Assembly (NCBI RefSeq): GCF_000788395.1
Contig: NZ_CP009888.1
Coordinates: 1,880,001-1,944,000 of the forward strand
Reading direction: 5' to 3'
Length of the DNA: 64,000 nt
Origin: Pseudoalteromonas piratica
Lineage (GTDB): Bacteria; Pseudomonadota; Gammaproteobacteria; Enterobacterales; Alteromonadaceae
Shown: positions 26,282-36,715 of the stretch, piece by piece
Layout: every line of letters starts with the position of its first letter
How positions within the stretch are numbered: position 1 is the stretch's first letter
Position numbers and translations under genes: made by a program
The notes under the pieces: generated by a model
What the model saw: the letters and a program-made list of their open reading frames with translations, nothing else
What the model was told of the DNA's origin: nothing
The model's database searches: none

Positions 26282-28129
26282 CTAGACTGTAAATCGCGCC
26301 ACATCCTGTTTCATGTTTTGCGCATCTACTTCAAGAGCGTGGCAATTTTCACTGTTTTCACAGGAATCTATAAAAAGTTGCTCTGCCGAAACGGAAATAT
26401 TTTCAGTGGCACTTTCAACTTCTTTTACGGTGTACATTTGTTCCTGCGTTGCACCTGCTATTTGAATGACTCGATCACGAATCGCATCGAGCGATTGTTT
26501 ATTGCGGTCCATACTTAATCGAGCTGTATCAAGGGAGGTATCCATTTCGCTGGTTAGGTTTAAGCTTTTTTCCATGGCTTGCTCGGAACGTATGACGAGA
26601 TCTTGCAAGGTCTTTATCATTTTTCCAATTTCAACCGTTGACTGTTGTGTACGTTTCGCTAAGGTTCGCACTTCATCAGCAACCACAGCAAAACCTCTAC
26701 CAGTTTCACCCGCTCTAGCAGCTTCAATTGCAGCATTAAGCGCGAGCAAATTAGTTTGTTCGGTTATATCACTTATAACACTGGTGACACTTTCGATATC
26801 ACGGCTCGATAAGGTTAATTCATTCATAATGCCGCTGGTGGACTCGACTTGTGACTTTAGCACTGCCATATTTTGATGCGTTTGACTCATAACATCAGTA
26901 CCTTCACGCATATTTTGTTCAGCTTGTTCGACACTTGCTTCAACTTCAACGCTACTTTGTGCTATGAGTTCAACTGCTTTTACAAGTTCAGATACGGCTT
27001 GTTTTACTGCTAGCGTGTTATTTTTTTGGTCTTCAATGGCAGATTGTGAGCGTAAGCTCAATTCGGCAGAATGATGGGCGCCTTGTTCTACAGCTTCGCC
27101 TTTGTGTTTTATTTCTCGCACAATATCCGCAGTTGTATCGATAAATTCATTAATACTATCAGTGAAATCTGAGAGTTCATCTTTGCCATCTAGTTCGATA
27201 TGTTGCGTTAAATCACCGTTACCATGGCTAATATCAGCCATTTTCTCATTGGCATTATGTAAGCGATGGATAATGCGGTATGTTTGCCACAACAAAATCA
27301 AAGAAATGATAACGGTAATTGCACCCGATACAAAAGCACCTTGTTTTTTGCTTACCGTTAAGGTGTTTGATATCTCACCATTGATGCCTGTGGTTAATTG
27401 GTTTAACGTTGACTCTACTTGATGAATACTGCTGCGCAGCGAACCTCGTAACCCCTCATCCTCAGACAACCCGCGCTGTTTTAATGCGTCAGCAAGGTTT
27501 GCTGCGGCACTTTCGAAGTTGGTCAGAGTGGCACTTGATGCAGTTGTATGATTAGTTAAATAGGTTTTAACTGTGCTAAGTTTTTCTTGTGCTTGATTTT
27601 TTACAGCAATATCGAGTGATGATTGAAAATCATTTTCCAGTAATACCAGTCTGACCATTGAACTGATTGCAGCCGTATCGCCCGTGTTTAATACTGCTTC
27701 TTTTAGCCTTATTTCGGCTTGGTTAAATGCATGCCGCAATCCCTGATCTTTAGACAACCCAATGCGTTTATCTAAAGATACTAGCGTTAAAAATTGAGTT
27801 TCATATTGTTCAATAAGTGCGTAGGTGTCGACAAGTTGGTTTTCAAAGGTTGGGATTGATGACAGTGTGCTACGTAATTGATTGATGTTTTGTTTAATGA
27901 GTGAAATACGCTGATTAAATTTGTCGATATATTTTTCGTCTTTTCTTAACAAAAAATCCTTTTCATGTCGTCTTAGCATTAACATGTTATTACTAAGCTC
28001 CTTACTGAGGGCAAGTTTGCTACCAAGTTCGGCCATTTGATTTGTGGAATACCAAATTAAGCTGGCCATAATGGCCATTGCAAAAATAATTAGAACAGAT
28101 AAAGAAATGAAGGATCGTTTGATAGACAT
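26282..28129 (-). CDS. Methyl-accepting chemotaxis protein with HBM-like sensor
   Basis: A 615-residue chemoreceptor. TM1 is about 9-30 and TM2 about 268-288. The periplasmic part (about 35-265) is all-helical and carries [21 protein letters not shown], close to the helical bimodular (HBM) domain known to bind organic acids. A HAMP domain follows (about 290-345), then the signalling domain with the conserved hairpin tip around [19 protein letters not shown] (about 465-485). No CheR-docking pentapeptide is visible at the C-terminus. A solute-binding-protein gene lies 111 bp upstream on the same strand. Confidence 0.93.
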   Translation of the reverse strand: MSIKRSFISLSVLIIFAMAIMASLIWYSTNQMAELGSKLALSKELSNNMLMLRRHEKDFLLRKDEKYIDKFNQRISLIKQNINQLRSTLSSIPTFENQLVDTYALIEQYETQFLTLVSLDKRIGLSKDQGLRHAFNQAEIRLKEAVLNTGDTAAISSMVRLVLLENDFQSSLDIAVKNQAQEKLSTVKTYLTNHTTASSATLTNFESAAANLADALKQRGLSEDEGLRGSLRSSIHQVESTLNQLTTGINGEISNTLTVSKKQGAFVSGAITVIISLILLWQTYRIIHRLHNANEKMADISHGNGDLTQHIELDGKDELSDFTDSINEFIDTTADIVREIKHKGEAVEQGAHHSAELSLRSQSAIEDQKNNTLAVKQAVSELVKAVELIAQSSVEVEASVEQAEQNMREGTDVMSQTHQNMAVLKSQVESTSGIMNELTLSSRDIESVTSVISDITEQTNLLALNAAIEAARAGETGRGFAVVADEVRTLAKRTQQSTVEIGKMIKTLQDLVIRSEQAMEKSLNLTSEMDTSLDTARLSMDRNKQSLDAIRDRVIQIAGATQEQMYTVKEVESATENISVSAEQLFIDSCENSENCHALEVDAQNMKQDVARFTV

Positions 28130-28240
28130 GAATACTCCTTATTCAGTAATAGATAATTTGTTCCGATTTATATCTCGTAAATAAGGCTAGGCAAGAAGTT
28201 AATTTTCTGCCATAAAAGTGTCATAATTTTTTATTGTTTT

Positions 28241-29026
28241 TTAATTTGGTATGGAAAGAGGGATGTGAGTACGTTGTGCCAATCCGTACTTATTTTCTAA
28301 GTCACCATAAAACTCAAACAGTAAATCTTCTATAATGCCTTGTTTTTCTGCGCTTTTAAGTGCGTTTGTTAATAATTGATAAAGCGCATCATTGTCTTTT
28401 TGAATGTAAAAATACATATCCGTATCGAATGAAAAAATAAGATTTTGTTCGATGGCTAAATAGGGATGTGCCTGTAATTCATTTTCTATCTCGATAATGC
28501 TTCGCGAAAAGTAGTCGAACCCACGATTACCATGGTGCAGCATCTGATATATTTTACTCATATCGCCAGAGAGCTCGATGTAGGGCAGTTTATTGTGGCG
28601 CCATACATCAACATCATACCAGTTTTCACCAAATACACCGGTGCTCTTTGAATCGATAAAATCTTGCAAATGTTTTACGTTATTAAATTTGCTTTGATTG
28701 TTAATATTAACAAGTAACAATCGTTGGGCGATCTTCCCTTGTGTTAACGGAACGTCGATGCGACGATATTTTTGGTCGCGCTCCTTTGAGCGCATACGCC
28801 AAATGACATTAACTTTATTGGCTTCGAAATAGCTTATTTGGCGTTGATAGTTAAGTGCACCGATGTAAGTAATGTCTACTTGCTGGTCAATCGAATGGAT
28901 AGATCTTTCTAGCAGTTGTTCGAAATAACGTATGTTTGATTCATTGCGAGTCGAAATCTTCAATTCTATCGGGTTTGAAAGTGCTGAAAAAATAGAGAAG
29001 CAAAATAGTATTAGTGTTTTAGACAT
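28241..29026 (-). CDS. Periplasmic solute-binding-like protein (SBP family 3 type)
   Basis: A 261-residue protein with a signal peptide (about 1-17). The layout resembles family 3 solute-binding folds: ELKISTRNESNIRYFEQLL near the start, a hinge, then VFGENWYDVDVW and a C-terminal region of YQLLTNALKSAEKQGIIEDLL. The canonical amino-acid-binding residues are not obvious. No ABC permease or ATPase accompanies it. The chemoreceptor gene directly downstream makes a sensory role possible, but many such orphans in marine bacteria have unknown function. Confidence 0.7.
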   Translation of the reverse strand: MSKTLILFCFSIFSALSNPIELKISTRNESNIRYFEQLLERSIHSIDQQVDITYIGALNYQRQISYFEANKVNVIWRMRSKERDQKYRRIDVPLTQGKIAQRLLLVNINNQSKFNNVKHLQDFIDSKSTGVFGENWYDVDVWRHNKLPYIELSGDMSKIYQMLHHGNRGFDYFSRSIIEIENELQAHPYLAIEQNLIFSFDTDMYFYIQKDNDALYQLLTNALKSAEKQGIIEDLLFEFYGDLENKYGLAQRTHIPLSIPN

Positions 29027-29183
29027 ACAACAGCATTTATAATTTCGATTAACTAATTATAGTCTAATTGTTGATTTATCATCCTTTAAAGCCGCTTATC
29101 ACTTAATCATTTACGATAAAATACAATCGTGATGTAAATAGTTTGCTTACAAAAATATTTAAGATTTATCGGAATGTATTTTT

Positions 29184-30296
29184 ATGACACAACGTCTTGA
29201 TGTGCTTGATCTTTTGAGAGGAATATCGGTTTTGGGTATTCTATATATGAATATTTATTATCATGCAGTATTTGAGATTGGATACAGCCCCTTAATTGAA
29301 GCCCCAATGAGCGACTTAGTTATTGAAGTAATTAATGCTTTTTTCATTGATGGACGATTTCGCACTTTGTTTTGTGTGTTATTTGGTGTGGGGCTTGCGA
29401 TTTTGTACGATAAACACGGACAAAATAATGCATTACCCCTGCTTAATGCGCGTTTGAAATGGCTACTGATTTTTGGTGTTGCACACAGCGTATTTATCTT
29501 TTCTGGTGACATTTTAATAAATTACGCTTTAGCAGGTTTTTTGGTTTATAAAGAATTAGGCAATCACCAGGCGATTATTCTAAAAAAAGCGAAAACGTAT
29601 TTTGCAATTGGGTTTGTAGTGTTAATACTACTCTCACTAATCCCAAGTGAGCCAATCTATCGGGGTAGTGAAGAGTATCTTGCAATACTAGCCGAGTGGC
29701 AAGCAGGATATGGTAATCAACTCATTCAACAAATCATTTTTACTGTTATTATGTTGGTATTTAGCCTGGTTTGTTTCGTTTGGGTCACTGCTGGGATTGT
29801 GTTATTCGGTGTGTATTTGTATCGCTCAGACTTTTTCACCAATGGCTTATCGCAATTTCAATTAACGAGTGTGGTCGTGGTCACATTGGTTATTTCAACT
29901 GCTGACGCAGTCATTCGAGTAAATTGGCCAGCGCTTGCAGAGCTTAATATGGCGCTAGCGACTTTATCTGCATTATTTTGTGCGCTTTTATATATCCACA
30001 TCATTATTAAACTAGCTAAGAAAGTGTCAGTTCTTAAAGCTTTGTTTGCTCCCGTAGGGCGCATGGCATTTTCTCTTTATCTGCTGCAATCCATAGTGTT
30101 TGCAATCTTTTTCAGATACAGCAATATTGATTTTGTCAATGAAGCAACACGCATTGATTATTTGTATTTGTGCATATCATTTTCGTTAGTTCAGCTGGCT
30201 TTAGCGGGTATCTATTTAAAACTTTTTAGTGTTGGGCCTGTAGAATGGCTTTGGCGAAAAGCTTATAACAAGTCATTGCAATCAGTCATTAAATGA
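29184..30296 (+). CDS. DUF418-like integral membrane protein (YeiB-related)
   Basis: A 370-residue polytopic protein with about nine to ten membrane segments. The opening RLDVLDLLRGISVLGILYMNI and RFRTLFCVLFGVGLAILYDK match the heparan-alpha-glucosaminide acetyltransferase-like/DUF418 superfamily. The later segment FAPVGRMAFSLYLLQSIVF and the C-terminal GPVEWLWRKAYN are the DUF418 hallmarks. Function unknown; the superfamily includes membrane acyltransferases. It stands alone between the solute-binding-protein gene and ruvC. Confidence 0.85.
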   Translation: MTQRLDVLDLLRGISVLGILYMNIYYHAVFEIGYSPLIEAPMSDLVIEVINAFFIDGRFRTLFCVLFGVGLAILYDKHGQNNALPLLNARLKWLLIFGVAHSVFIFSGDILINYALAGFLVYKELGNHQAIILKKAKTYFAIGFVVLILLSLIPSEPIYRGSEEYLAILAEWQAGYGNQLIQQIIFTVIMLVFSLVCFVWVTAGIVLFGVYLYRSDFFTNGLSQFQLTSVVVVTLVISTADAVIRVNWPALAELNMALATLSALFCALLYIHIIIKLAKKVSVLKALFAPVGRMAFSLYLLQSIVFAIFFRYSNIDFVNEATRIDYLYLCISFSLVQLALAGIYLKLFSVGPVEWLWRKAYNKSLQSVIK

Positions 30297-30323
30297 ACAG
30301 ATAAGTGGAATTTACCATTTAGC

Positions 30324-30341
30324 ACTGGTAATCCATACAGT
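30324..30341. promoter_or_regulatory. LexA (SOS) box upstream of ruvCAB
   Basis: ACTGGTAATCCATACAGT keeps the ACTG-N10-CAGT frame of the gammaproteobacterial LexA operator, with one departure from CTGT-N8-ACAG. It lies 48-65 bp upstream of the ruvC start. RuvAB are LexA-regulated in E. coli. Confidence 0.6.
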
Positions 30342-30388
30342 TATTGGTCATTATATGACAATTATAAAAAGAACCTTGCAGGTGCGCA

Positions 30389-30913
30389 TTGGCAATTATA
30401 CTTGGCATCGACCCCGGGTCCCGTTTTACGGGGTATGGCTTAATCAAACAACAAGGTATGAAGTTTGAGTATTTAGGCAGCGGCTGTATCAAAATGGGCG
30501 AAAAACCTATGGCTGAACGCCTAAAAATTATCTTCCAAGGTGTAACTCAGCTAATTGAGCAATATCAACCTGATAGCTTTGCCATAGAACAAGTCTTTAT
30601 GGCGAGAAACCCGGATTCAGCGCTTAAACTTGGTCAAGCACGTGGTGCAGCTATGGTTGCAGCCTCATTACAATCGTTAGATGTATTTGAATATTCTGCG
30701 CGACAAGTAAAACAAGCTGTTGTGGGCACAGGTGGCGCGGATAAGTCACAAGTACAGCATATGGTGAAGAATTTTCTAAAATTACCAGGCACACCACAAG
30801 CAGATGCGGCTGATGCCTTGGCAATTGCCATTTGTCATGGGCATTCCCAACAACATTTAATAAAACTGTCAGGTCAAGCAAGTAAAACAGTGAGAGGACG
30901 ATTAAGACGATGA
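30389..30913 (+). CDS. ruvC: Holliday junction resolvase RuvC
   Basis: Dimeric endonuclease that cuts Holliday junctions. The 174-residue protein shows the first acidic residue in [14 protein letters not shown] (D7), the second in [23 protein letters not shown], and the paired acidic residues in [14 protein letters not shown]. The start is TTG at 30389, supported by AGGTG at 30380-30384 and by the family's [10 protein letters not shown] beginning. Its stop overlaps the ruvA start (ATGA). Confidence 0.97.
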   Translation: MAIILGIDPGSRFTGYGLIKQQGMKFEYLGSGCIKMGEKPMAERLKIIFQGVTQLIEQYQPDSFAIEQVFMARNPDSALKLGQARGAAMVAASLQSLDVFEYSARQVKQAVVGTGGADKSQVQHMVKNFLKLPGTPQADAADALAIAICHGHSQQHLIKLSGQASKTVRGRLRR

Positions 30914-31527
30914 TAGGGCGATTACGCGGTATCTTAGTTGAAAAACAACCCCCAGAGATTCTAATTGAAGTAAGTGGTGTGGGTTATGAAGTGAATATGC
31001 CGATGACATGCTTTTATAAATTACCTAAAGAAGGTGAAGAAGCAGTTATTTATACACACTTTGTAGTGCGAGAAGACGCACAGCTATTATTTGGCTTTAA
31101 TAATAAAACAGAACGCGCGTTGTTTCGTGAATTATTAAAAGCAAATGGTGTTGGACCGAAATTAGGGTTAGCAATTCTTTCGGGTATGTCGGCTGAGCAG
31201 TTCGTTGCGTGTGTGCACAATGAAGATGCAACGAGCTTGGTTAAATTACCGGGCGTTGGCAAAAAAACGGCAGAGCGTTTAGTGCTTGAAATGAAAGATC
31301 GCTTAAAAGACTGGGGAATGGATCTGTTTACACCATATACAGATGATGCCATTTTAGAAATGCAGGAAGATCCAACAGTGAAAGGCAATGCCCAGGATGA
31401 TGCAATCGCTGCTTTAATGGCGCTTGGTTATAAAGCGAACCAAGCTGAAAAAGCCGTAAAAGCAATTAAAGGCCAAGGGCATTCAAGTGAAGTGCTCATC
31501 AAAGAAGCACTTAAGGCAATGATGTAA
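30910..31527 (+). CDS. ruvA: Holliday junction branch migration protein RuvA
   Basis: Tetrameric junction-binding subunit that loads RuvB. The 205 residues comprise an OB-fold (1-65), tandem helix-hairpin-helix motifs including [18 protein letters not shown] [14 protein letters not shown] and [13 protein letters not shown] (70-140), a linker, and the C-terminal RuvB-binding domain (about 155-205). Second gene of ruvCAB. Confidence 0.97.
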   Translation: MIGRLRGILVEKQPPEILIEVSGVGYEVNMPMTCFYKLPKEGEEAVIYTHFVVREDAQLLFGFNNKTERALFRELLKANGVGPKLGLAILSGMSAEQFVACVHNEDATSLVKLPGVGKKTAERLVLEMKDRLKDWGMDLFTPYTDDAILEMQEDPTVKGNAQDDAIAALMALGYKANQAEKAVKAIKGQGHSSEVLIKEALKAMM

Positions 31528-31528
31528 G

Positions 31529-32533
31529 ATGATTGAAGCGGATAGATTGATTGAACCCGATAAGAAAGGCAATGAAGATGTTATCGATAGAGCCATACGT
31601 CCTAAATTGCTTTCAGATTATCGTGGTCAGCCTCATGTTAAAGAGCAAATGGAAATTTTTATTGAAGCGGCGCGTTCGCGAGAAGAGGCGCTTGACCATT
31701 TGCTTATTTTTGGGCCGCCTGGTTTAGGTAAAACCACGCTGGCAAATATTGTAGCAAACGAACTTGATGTCAACATCAAAACGACATCTGGACCGGTGCT
31801 TGAAAAAGCAGGTGATTTAGCTGCAATGTTAACCAATTTAGAAGAAAACGATGTACTTTTTATTGATGAAATCCATCGTTTAAGTCCTCATGTGGAAGAA
31901 ATCCTCTATCCTGCAATGGAGGATTATCAACTGGATATCATGATAGGTGAAGGGCCTGCAGCGCGTTCGATAAAGTTAGATTTACCCCCATTTACTTTGG
32001 TTGGCGCAACGACTCGTGCGGGATCACTTACTTCACCACTTCGTGATCGATTCGGAATAGTTCAACGCTTAGAATTTTATTCAGTTGAAGACCTATCTAA
32101 CATTGTAATGCGCTCGGCAGATTTTTTATCGCTTGAAATGGATGAAGAAGGTGCCATTGAAGTTGCACGTCGAGCCCGTGGCACGCCGCGAATTGCTAAC
32201 CGATTATTACGCCGTGTTCGTGATTATGCAGAAGTGAAAGCCGATGGTGTGGTCACTGCCGCTGTTGCTGGCAGTGCACTCGACATGGTCGATGTGGACA
32301 AAAGCGGCTTTGATTATATGGATAGAAAATATTTACTTTGTCTTATTGAAAAATTTATGGGTGGCCCAGTTGGCCTTGATAATATTGCAGCGGCAATCGG
32401 TGAAGAGCGCGAAACCATTGAAGATGTGATTGAGCCTTATTTAATACAACAGGGATTTATTCAGCGCACCCCGCGCGGACGCATAGCTCAAGAGTTTGCT
32501 TACAAGCACTTTGGGTTCCCTATAAAAGAGTAG
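31529..32533 (+). CDS. ruvB: Holliday junction DNA helicase RuvB
   Basis: Hexameric AAA+ motor for branch migration. In 334 residues: Walker [10 protein letters not shown] (about 62-70), Walker [10 protein letters not shown] (about 110-118), sensor 1 VGATTRAG, arginine-finger region SPLRDRFG and a C-terminal winged-helix domain with RTPRGRIA. It begins one base after the ruvA stop. The usual yebC and nudB genes that precede ruvC in E. coli are not present here. Confidence 0.98.
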   Translation: MIEADRLIEPDKKGNEDVIDRAIRPKLLSDYRGQPHVKEQMEIFIEAARSREEALDHLLIFGPPGLGKTTLANIVANELDVNIKTTSGPVLEKAGDLAAMLTNLEENDVLFIDEIHRLSPHVEEILYPAMEDYQLDIMIGEGPAARSIKLDLPPFTLVGATTRAGSLTSPLRDRFGIVQRLEFYSVEDLSNIVMRSADFLSLEMDEEGAIEVARRARGTPRIANRLLRRVRDYAEVKADGVVTAAVAGSALDMVDVDKSGFDYMDRKYLLCLIEKFMGGPVGLDNIAAAIGEERETIEDVIEPYLIQQGFIQRTPRGRIAQEFAYKHFGFPIKE

Positions 32534-32638
32534 AAGCGTTATTTGTTTTGATCTCGATTGGGTATTTATATGCCAAAGGGCTCTGGGAATAAGCTAAAAA
32601 ACTTAATTGTTGCTTACTTCGTTTACTAATTGTTGTTT

Positions 32639-32661
32639 AAGGTCGCTTTGCGACCTTTTTT
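32639..32661 (+). terminator. Rho-independent terminator of ruvCAB
   Basis: GGTCGC (32641-32646), TTT loop, GCGACC (32650-32655), then T6. Confidence 0.8.
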
Positions 32662-32702
32662 ATTATTTCTTGGACTTTTGTTTGAAATCTTGAATTTTAG
32701 GC

Positions 32703-32770
32703 AAAAAAAAGCCCGCTAGGGAGCGGGCAAACAACAAGTTGAAGGAAGTAATCCAGGGAACGCATTTTAA
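32703..32770 (-). ncRNA. Candidate small RNA with strong terminator
   Basis: On the minus strand a 7-bp GC-rich stem, GCCCGCT/AGCGGGC, is followed by T8 (32728-32703). No gene on that strand lies within 600 bp upstream of it, so it must end a separate short transcript. The region just upstream (32729-32765) is pyrimidine-rich when read on the minus strand (CUUCCUUCAACUUGUUG), as in Hfq-binding RNAs. A -10-like TAAAAT lies at about 32770-32765, but I cannot find a good -35. The 5-prime end is a guess. Confidence 0.4.
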
Positions 32771-33160
32771 CAATGCTACACAATGACAAATCAGCAATCA
32801 CTGTGTATATGAAACTAGGGTTAACACCAGTGTGGTGTGTGTCCTCGTGTTTACAGGGTGTATATTACGCAGATATGACAATACACTCAAACTAGAAAAA
32901 TTATTTTTTCACATAAAAAAAACTAATGCTAATTGGTTTATTGTTGTTGCCATTATCACTCTTTTTCTCTTTTTAGTTCTTTATAATTATGTTTTTAATG
33001 GAAAAAATATAAAAGCTTAATAATTGCACGATAAGTTTATTTGTTTTCAAATGGGTTTTCTTTGTAATTTTGCGTATTTATTCACAAAGTATGAATAAAG
33101 CCTGTTTTATCTATGTTTTTTATCGCATAAATGGGCATCTTTGTGAGGTTAACATCTGCG

Positions 33161-33189
33161 TTGCACTTTTTTTGTTCAGTTAATGTAAT
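33161..33189 (+). promoter_or_regulatory. Candidate promoter of the tol-pal operon
   Basis: TTGCAC (33161-33166) and TGTAAT (33184-33189) are 17 bp apart. The predicted leader of about 115 bases holds the hairpin ATAGCC/GGCTAT (33199-33219). Confidence 0.5.
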
Positions 33190-33311
33190 TCTTCACGCAT
33201 AGCCATTGTATGCGGCTATTAGTATGGTTAAACTAAATCTAATGCTGTAAGGGAACTTTCATTACATCAAGCGAACTAACCCTTGACTATCAACTATTTC
33301 AGGAGTGAGCA

Positions 33312-33998
33312 GTGGCCACCGAAATTTCAATTTTTGACTTAATACTAAAAGCTAGTTTTGTGGTGCAACTGGTGATGCTGACGTTAGTATTAATGTCGGT
33401 ATTTTCATGGGCTATGATCATGCAACGCCGTAAAGCGCTTACAGCTGCCAAAATGAATGCGAAGAAATTTGAAGATAAATTTTGGTCAGGTGTTGATTTA
33501 AGCAAACTGTATGCAGAATTATCTGCTCGCAATGAATTAGATGGGCTAGATGCTATGTTTACAGCTGGTTTCAAAGAATATGCACGCCTAGCTAAAAATA
33601 ACCACGCATCACCGGGTTCTATTTTAGACGGTACTCACCGTGCAATGCGTGTAACACTGTCACGCGAAATTGAAAAATTGGAGTCGAGTTTATCCTTTTT
33701 AGCAACTGTCGGATCAATTAGCCCATATATTGGTTTATTTGGAACAGTATGGGGTATTATGACGGCGTTCATTGCACTTGGTTCAGTTAAACAAGCAACA
33801 TTACAGATGGTCGCCCCTGGTATTGCTGAAGCACTTATTGCAACCGCAATGGGCCTATTCGCAGCGATTCCAGCTGTGATTGCATATAACCGTTTTTCAC
33901 ACACGGTAGAAAAAGTAGAATCTTCTTACGGTAATTTTATGGAAGAGTTTTCTAATATTCTTCATCGCCAAGCTGTGGCTAATGTGGACGCAAAATAA
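33312..33998 (+). CDS. tolQ: Tol-Pal system proton channel subunit TolQ
   Basis: Inner-membrane protein that with TolR forms the proton-driven motor of the Tol-Pal system. The 228 residues have TM1 near 15-37, a cytosolic loop and TM2/TM3 near 130-200, with the MotA/ExbB signature [14 protein letters not shown] and [26 protein letters not shown] region (split here for reading). The start is GTG at 33312 with AGGAG (33301-33305) before it. First gene of tolQ-tolR-tolA-tolB-pal-cpoB. Confidence 0.97.
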   Translation: MATEISIFDLILKASFVVQLVMLTLVLMSVFSWAMIMQRRKALTAAKMNAKKFEDKFWSGVDLSKLYAELSARNELDGLDAMFTAGFKEYARLAKNNHASPGSILDGTHRAMRVTLSREIEKLESSLSFLATVGSISPYIGLFGTVWGIMTAFIALGSVKQATLQMVAPGIAEALIATAMGLFAAIPAVIAYNRFSHTVEKVESSYGNFMEEFSNILHRQAVANVDAK

Positions 33999-34423
33999 TG
34001 TATCAACGAAAAAAGCGTCGTCCGGTCGCTGAAATTAATGTAGTGCCCTACATTGATGTGATGCTGGTGCTTCTAATTATCTTTATGGCTACAGCAGCCG
34101 TGATCACCCAAGGCGTTCAAGTCGATTTACCAAAGATGGAAGAGTCGGAATTGGTAGAAGCAACAGAGACGCCACCAATTGTTGTCTCTATTGATGCTGA
34201 CGGCAATTATTATGTGAGCATTGGTATCGATCCTGAAAAATCAATGGAAGCAATCGACATTGCTGCGCAAATTAAACTGGCTTTAGACAAAGACCCAAAA
34301 ACACCCGTGCTGTTGAAAGGGGATGGTAAGGTTAGTTACCAAGAAGTATTGAGCCTTATGGGATTTCTTAAAAAAGCAGGCGTACCGTCTGTAGGCCTGA
34401 TGACGGAGTCGTTTGAGCAGTAA
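33998..34423 (+). CDS. tolR: Tol-Pal system protein TolR
   Basis: ExbD-type partner of TolQ. The 141-residue protein has a basic N-terminus (YQRKKRRPVAEINV), one transmembrane helix containing the conserved aspartate (PYIDVMLVLLIIFM, about residues 18-38) and a periplasmic domain. It overlaps the last base of the tolQ stop codon, indicating coupling. Confidence 0.97.
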   Translation: MYQRKKRRPVAEINVVPYIDVMLVLLIIFMATAAVITQGVQVDLPKMEESELVEATETPPIVVSIDADGNYYVSIGIDPEKSMEAIDIAAQIKLALDKDPKTPVLLKGDGKVSYQEVLSLMGFLKKAGVPSVGLMTESFEQ

Positions 34424-34425
34424 TT

Positions 34426-35313
34426 ATGAAGAACGATTTTAATTCGGCTCTTATCAAATCTGCGGCGCTGCACTTAGCTATCATTGTGGCATTTGTTGTC
34501 GGCGGCTTTTTCAAACCATCCAAACCTCAAGTGATGGAAGTGATTCTTAATGCACCAACAAAAGCTGAGCAAAAATCAGTTGAAGCGGTTTCGGTTGAAA
34601 GTAAAGCTGTAGAAAAACGCATTAAGGAACTGAAAAAACAAGAAGCAGATAAGAAAGCAGCTGAGGCAAAACGTATTCGTGATTTAGAGCGCCGTGCAGC
34701 AAATGCGAAAAAGAAACGCGAAGAAGAAGCGAGACGCATAGCGAAACTAGAAAGAGAGCGTATTCGCAAAGAGAAAGAAAAGAAAAAAGCAGAAGCAGCT
34801 GCTCGCGAAGCTAAAAAGAAGCAACAAGCCGAGCAGAAAAAAGCGGCTGAAGCAAAGAAAAAAGCGGAAGAATTAGCGAAAAAGCGAAAGGCCGAAGAGG
34901 AGCGTTTGAAAAAAGCGGAAGCTAAACGTAAAGCCGATGCTGAAGCTGCAAGACAAAAAGCCCTTGCTGAAAAGCTAATGCAAGAACAATTGGCTGCGGA
35001 GGCCGCAGCACGAAGTCGTGCAAAACAAGCTCAAGTGCTATCTGAAGTTGAAAAATATACTGCGCTAATTATTGCGAAAATTCAGCAAAATTTATTGTTG
35101 GAAGACAGTATGAAAGGCAAACAATGCCGACTTAATTTACGACTAGCGTTTAATGGATTTGTAACACAAGTTGAAGCACTTAACGGTGATAGACAAGTGT
35201 GTGACGCGGCTATTCGCGCTGTGCGTCGTGCAGATACATTGCCAGTATCCAAAGATAAAGCTGTGTTTGATAAGCTTAAAAATATTAACTTAACCATTCA
35301 ACCTGATATTTAA
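34426..35313 (+). CDS. tolA: Tol-Pal system protein TolA
   Basis: Links the TolQR motor to the outer membrane. The 295 residues have one N-terminal transmembrane helix (about 9-28), a long Ala/Lys/Glu-rich helical domain (about 45-215) and a compact C-terminal domain (about 220-295) with two cysteines (QCRLNL and QVCDAA) that form the family's disulfide. The helical domain is shorter than in E. coli (total 421). Two bases separate it from tolR. Confidence 0.95.
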   Translation: MKNDFNSALIKSAALHLAIIVAFVVGGFFKPSKPQVMEVILNAPTKAEQKSVEAVSVESKAVEKRIKELKKQEADKKAAEAKRIRDLERRAANAKKKREEEARRIAKLERERIRKEKEKKKAEAAAREAKKKQQAEQKKAAEAKKKAEELAKKRKAEEERLKKAEAKRKADAEAARQKALAEKLMQEQLAAEAAARSRAKQAQVLSEVEKYTALIIAKIQQNLLLEDSMKGKQCRLNLRLAFNGFVTQVEALNGDRQVCDAAIRAVRRADTLPVSKDKAVFDKLKNINLTIQPDI

Positions 35314-35321
35314 GGGGTAAC

Positions 35322-36677
35322 ATGATTAGCGCATTACAAAAATGGGCTTTGCTAGTTGTACTTTTAATAAGTACAGCTGCTAACGCCGCTCTTGAAATTG
35401 TAATTACCGAAGGTGTCGACTCTGCACGCCCAATAGGAATTGTACCATTTAAATACAACGGCACGGGTGAAGCACCAACAGAGATCACAAATGTAATTGC
35501 AGCCGATTTAAAACGCAGTGGTCGTTTTAATCCTGTTGCGGCTAGCAGCATGCCTCAATTACCAAGTAATGATACCGAAGTTGATTACAGTGCATGGGTG
35601 TCTGAAGGTGTTGAAGCAATTTTAGTGGGGACCATTACAGAACAGATGGGCGCCCGCTATTTAGTAAGCTATCAACTAATTGATGTTATCAGAGGCCAAA
35701 TCACGGGTGGCGATACAAAAATTTTAAGCCAAGGTCGATTAGTAAGTTCTGAAGATCATATTTTAGACGCACGTCAAACGGTGATTGGCAGTGATAGTTT
35801 TCGTCGTTATGGTCACCGAATTAGTGATGTGGTATACGAAGCGTTAACAGGTGAACGTGGCGCATTTTTAACAAAAATTGCGTACGTAATTGTTCGTGAA
35901 AATGAAGACCGTCCTTATCAGCTAGTGATTGCGGATTATGACGGCTATAACGAACAAACATTATTACGTTCAAAAGAACCGCTTATGTCACCAACCTGGT
36001 CACCAGACGGTACAAAGTTGGCTTATGTAACTTTCGAAAATCGTCAAAGCCAAATTTATATTCAAGATATTTACACCGGTAAGCGTGAGCGTTTAACAAC
36101 CTACAAGGGTATTAATGGTGCGCCAAGGTTTTCACCTGATGGCAGCAAGCTAGCCATGGTGTTATCAAAAGATAAAAACGGTGCGACAGAAATCTATGTT
36201 TTAGATCTAAAAACGAAGAAACCACGTCGTATTACCAGACACCGTAGTATCGATACTGAGCCGAGCTGGCACCCAAATGGTAAAGAAATTATTTTTACGT
36301 CGGAAAGGGCTGGTAATGCTCAGATTTATAGCGTAAATTTAGCAACTGGTAAGAAAAGAAGACTTACTTTTGATGGTGATATGAATCTTGCGGGTTCAAT
36401 CACACCTGATGGTAATAATTTAGTCATGGTAAATCGCACATTAGGTCGATACCATATTGCTAAAAAAGATTTAAAATCAGGTGACTTTAGCGTGCTAACG
36501 CGTACTCGTTTGGACGAATCACCAAGCATTGCGCCAAATGGCTCAATGATCATCTATAGTACGTTACATAATAATAAACAGGTCCTCGCATTGGTTTCAA
36601 TGGATGGACGGTTTAAAGCTCGCCTTCCAGTCGCGGATGGCGAGGTTAAGGCGCCTGCGTGGTCGCCATTTTTGTAA
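35322..36677 (+). CDS. tolB: Tol-Pal system beta-propeller protein TolB
   Basis: Periplasmic protein that competes with peptidoglycan for Pal. The 451 residues comprise a signal peptide (about 1-23, cleavage after NAA), an N-terminal alpha/beta domain (25-165) and a six-bladed propeller with repeated [18 protein letters not shown] motifs (170-450). Confidence 0.97.
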   Translation: MISALQKWALLVVLLISTAANAALEIVITEGVDSARPIGIVPFKYNGTGEAPTEITNVIAADLKRSGRFNPVAASSMPQLPSNDTEVDYSAWVSEGVEAILVGTITEQMGARYLVSYQLIDVIRGQITGGDTKILSQGRLVSSEDHILDARQTVIGSDSFRRYGHRISDVVYEALTGERGAFLTKIAYVIVRENEDRPYQLVIADYDGYNEQTLLRSKEPLMSPTWSPDGTKLAYVTFENRQSQIYIQDIYTGKRERLTTYKGINGAPRFSPDGSKLAMVLSKDKNGATEIYVLDLKTKKPRRITRHRSIDTEPSWHPNGKEIIFTSERAGNAQIYSVNLATGKKRRLTFDGDMNLAGSITPDGNNLVMVNRTLGRYHIAKKDLKSGDFSVLTRTRLDESPSIAPNGSMIIYSTLHNNKQVLALVSMDGRFKARLPVADGEVKAPAWSPFL

Positions 36678-36715
36678 AGATTACAGGTTAGACTTTTAAA
36701 AAAGGAATCAACTCG

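Larger units (their letters stand above)
32534..33311. other. Gene-free stretch between ruvB and tolQ
   Basis: About 780 bases without a credible gene. Contents seen: the ruvB terminator (32639-32661), an orphan minus-strand terminator with candidate small RNA (32703-32770), an AT-rich middle, a good sigma-70-like promoter for tolQ (33161-33189) and a short leader hairpin (33199-33219). ybgC, which usually sits just before tolQ in gammaproteobacteria, is absent. A 62-codon open frame at 32832-33020 lacks an ATG and a ribosome binding site. Confidence 0.7.

Noticed and set aside
28130..28240. Flagellar sigma-28 promoter for the chemoreceptor
   Set aside because: No TAAAGTTT-N11-GCCGATAA-like sequence in the gap.
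32832..33020. 62-codon open frame with a hydrophobic C-terminal half
   Set aside because: No ATG, no ribosome binding site, AT-rich sequence in which such frames arise by chance, and the start lies among GTG-rich noncoding sequence.
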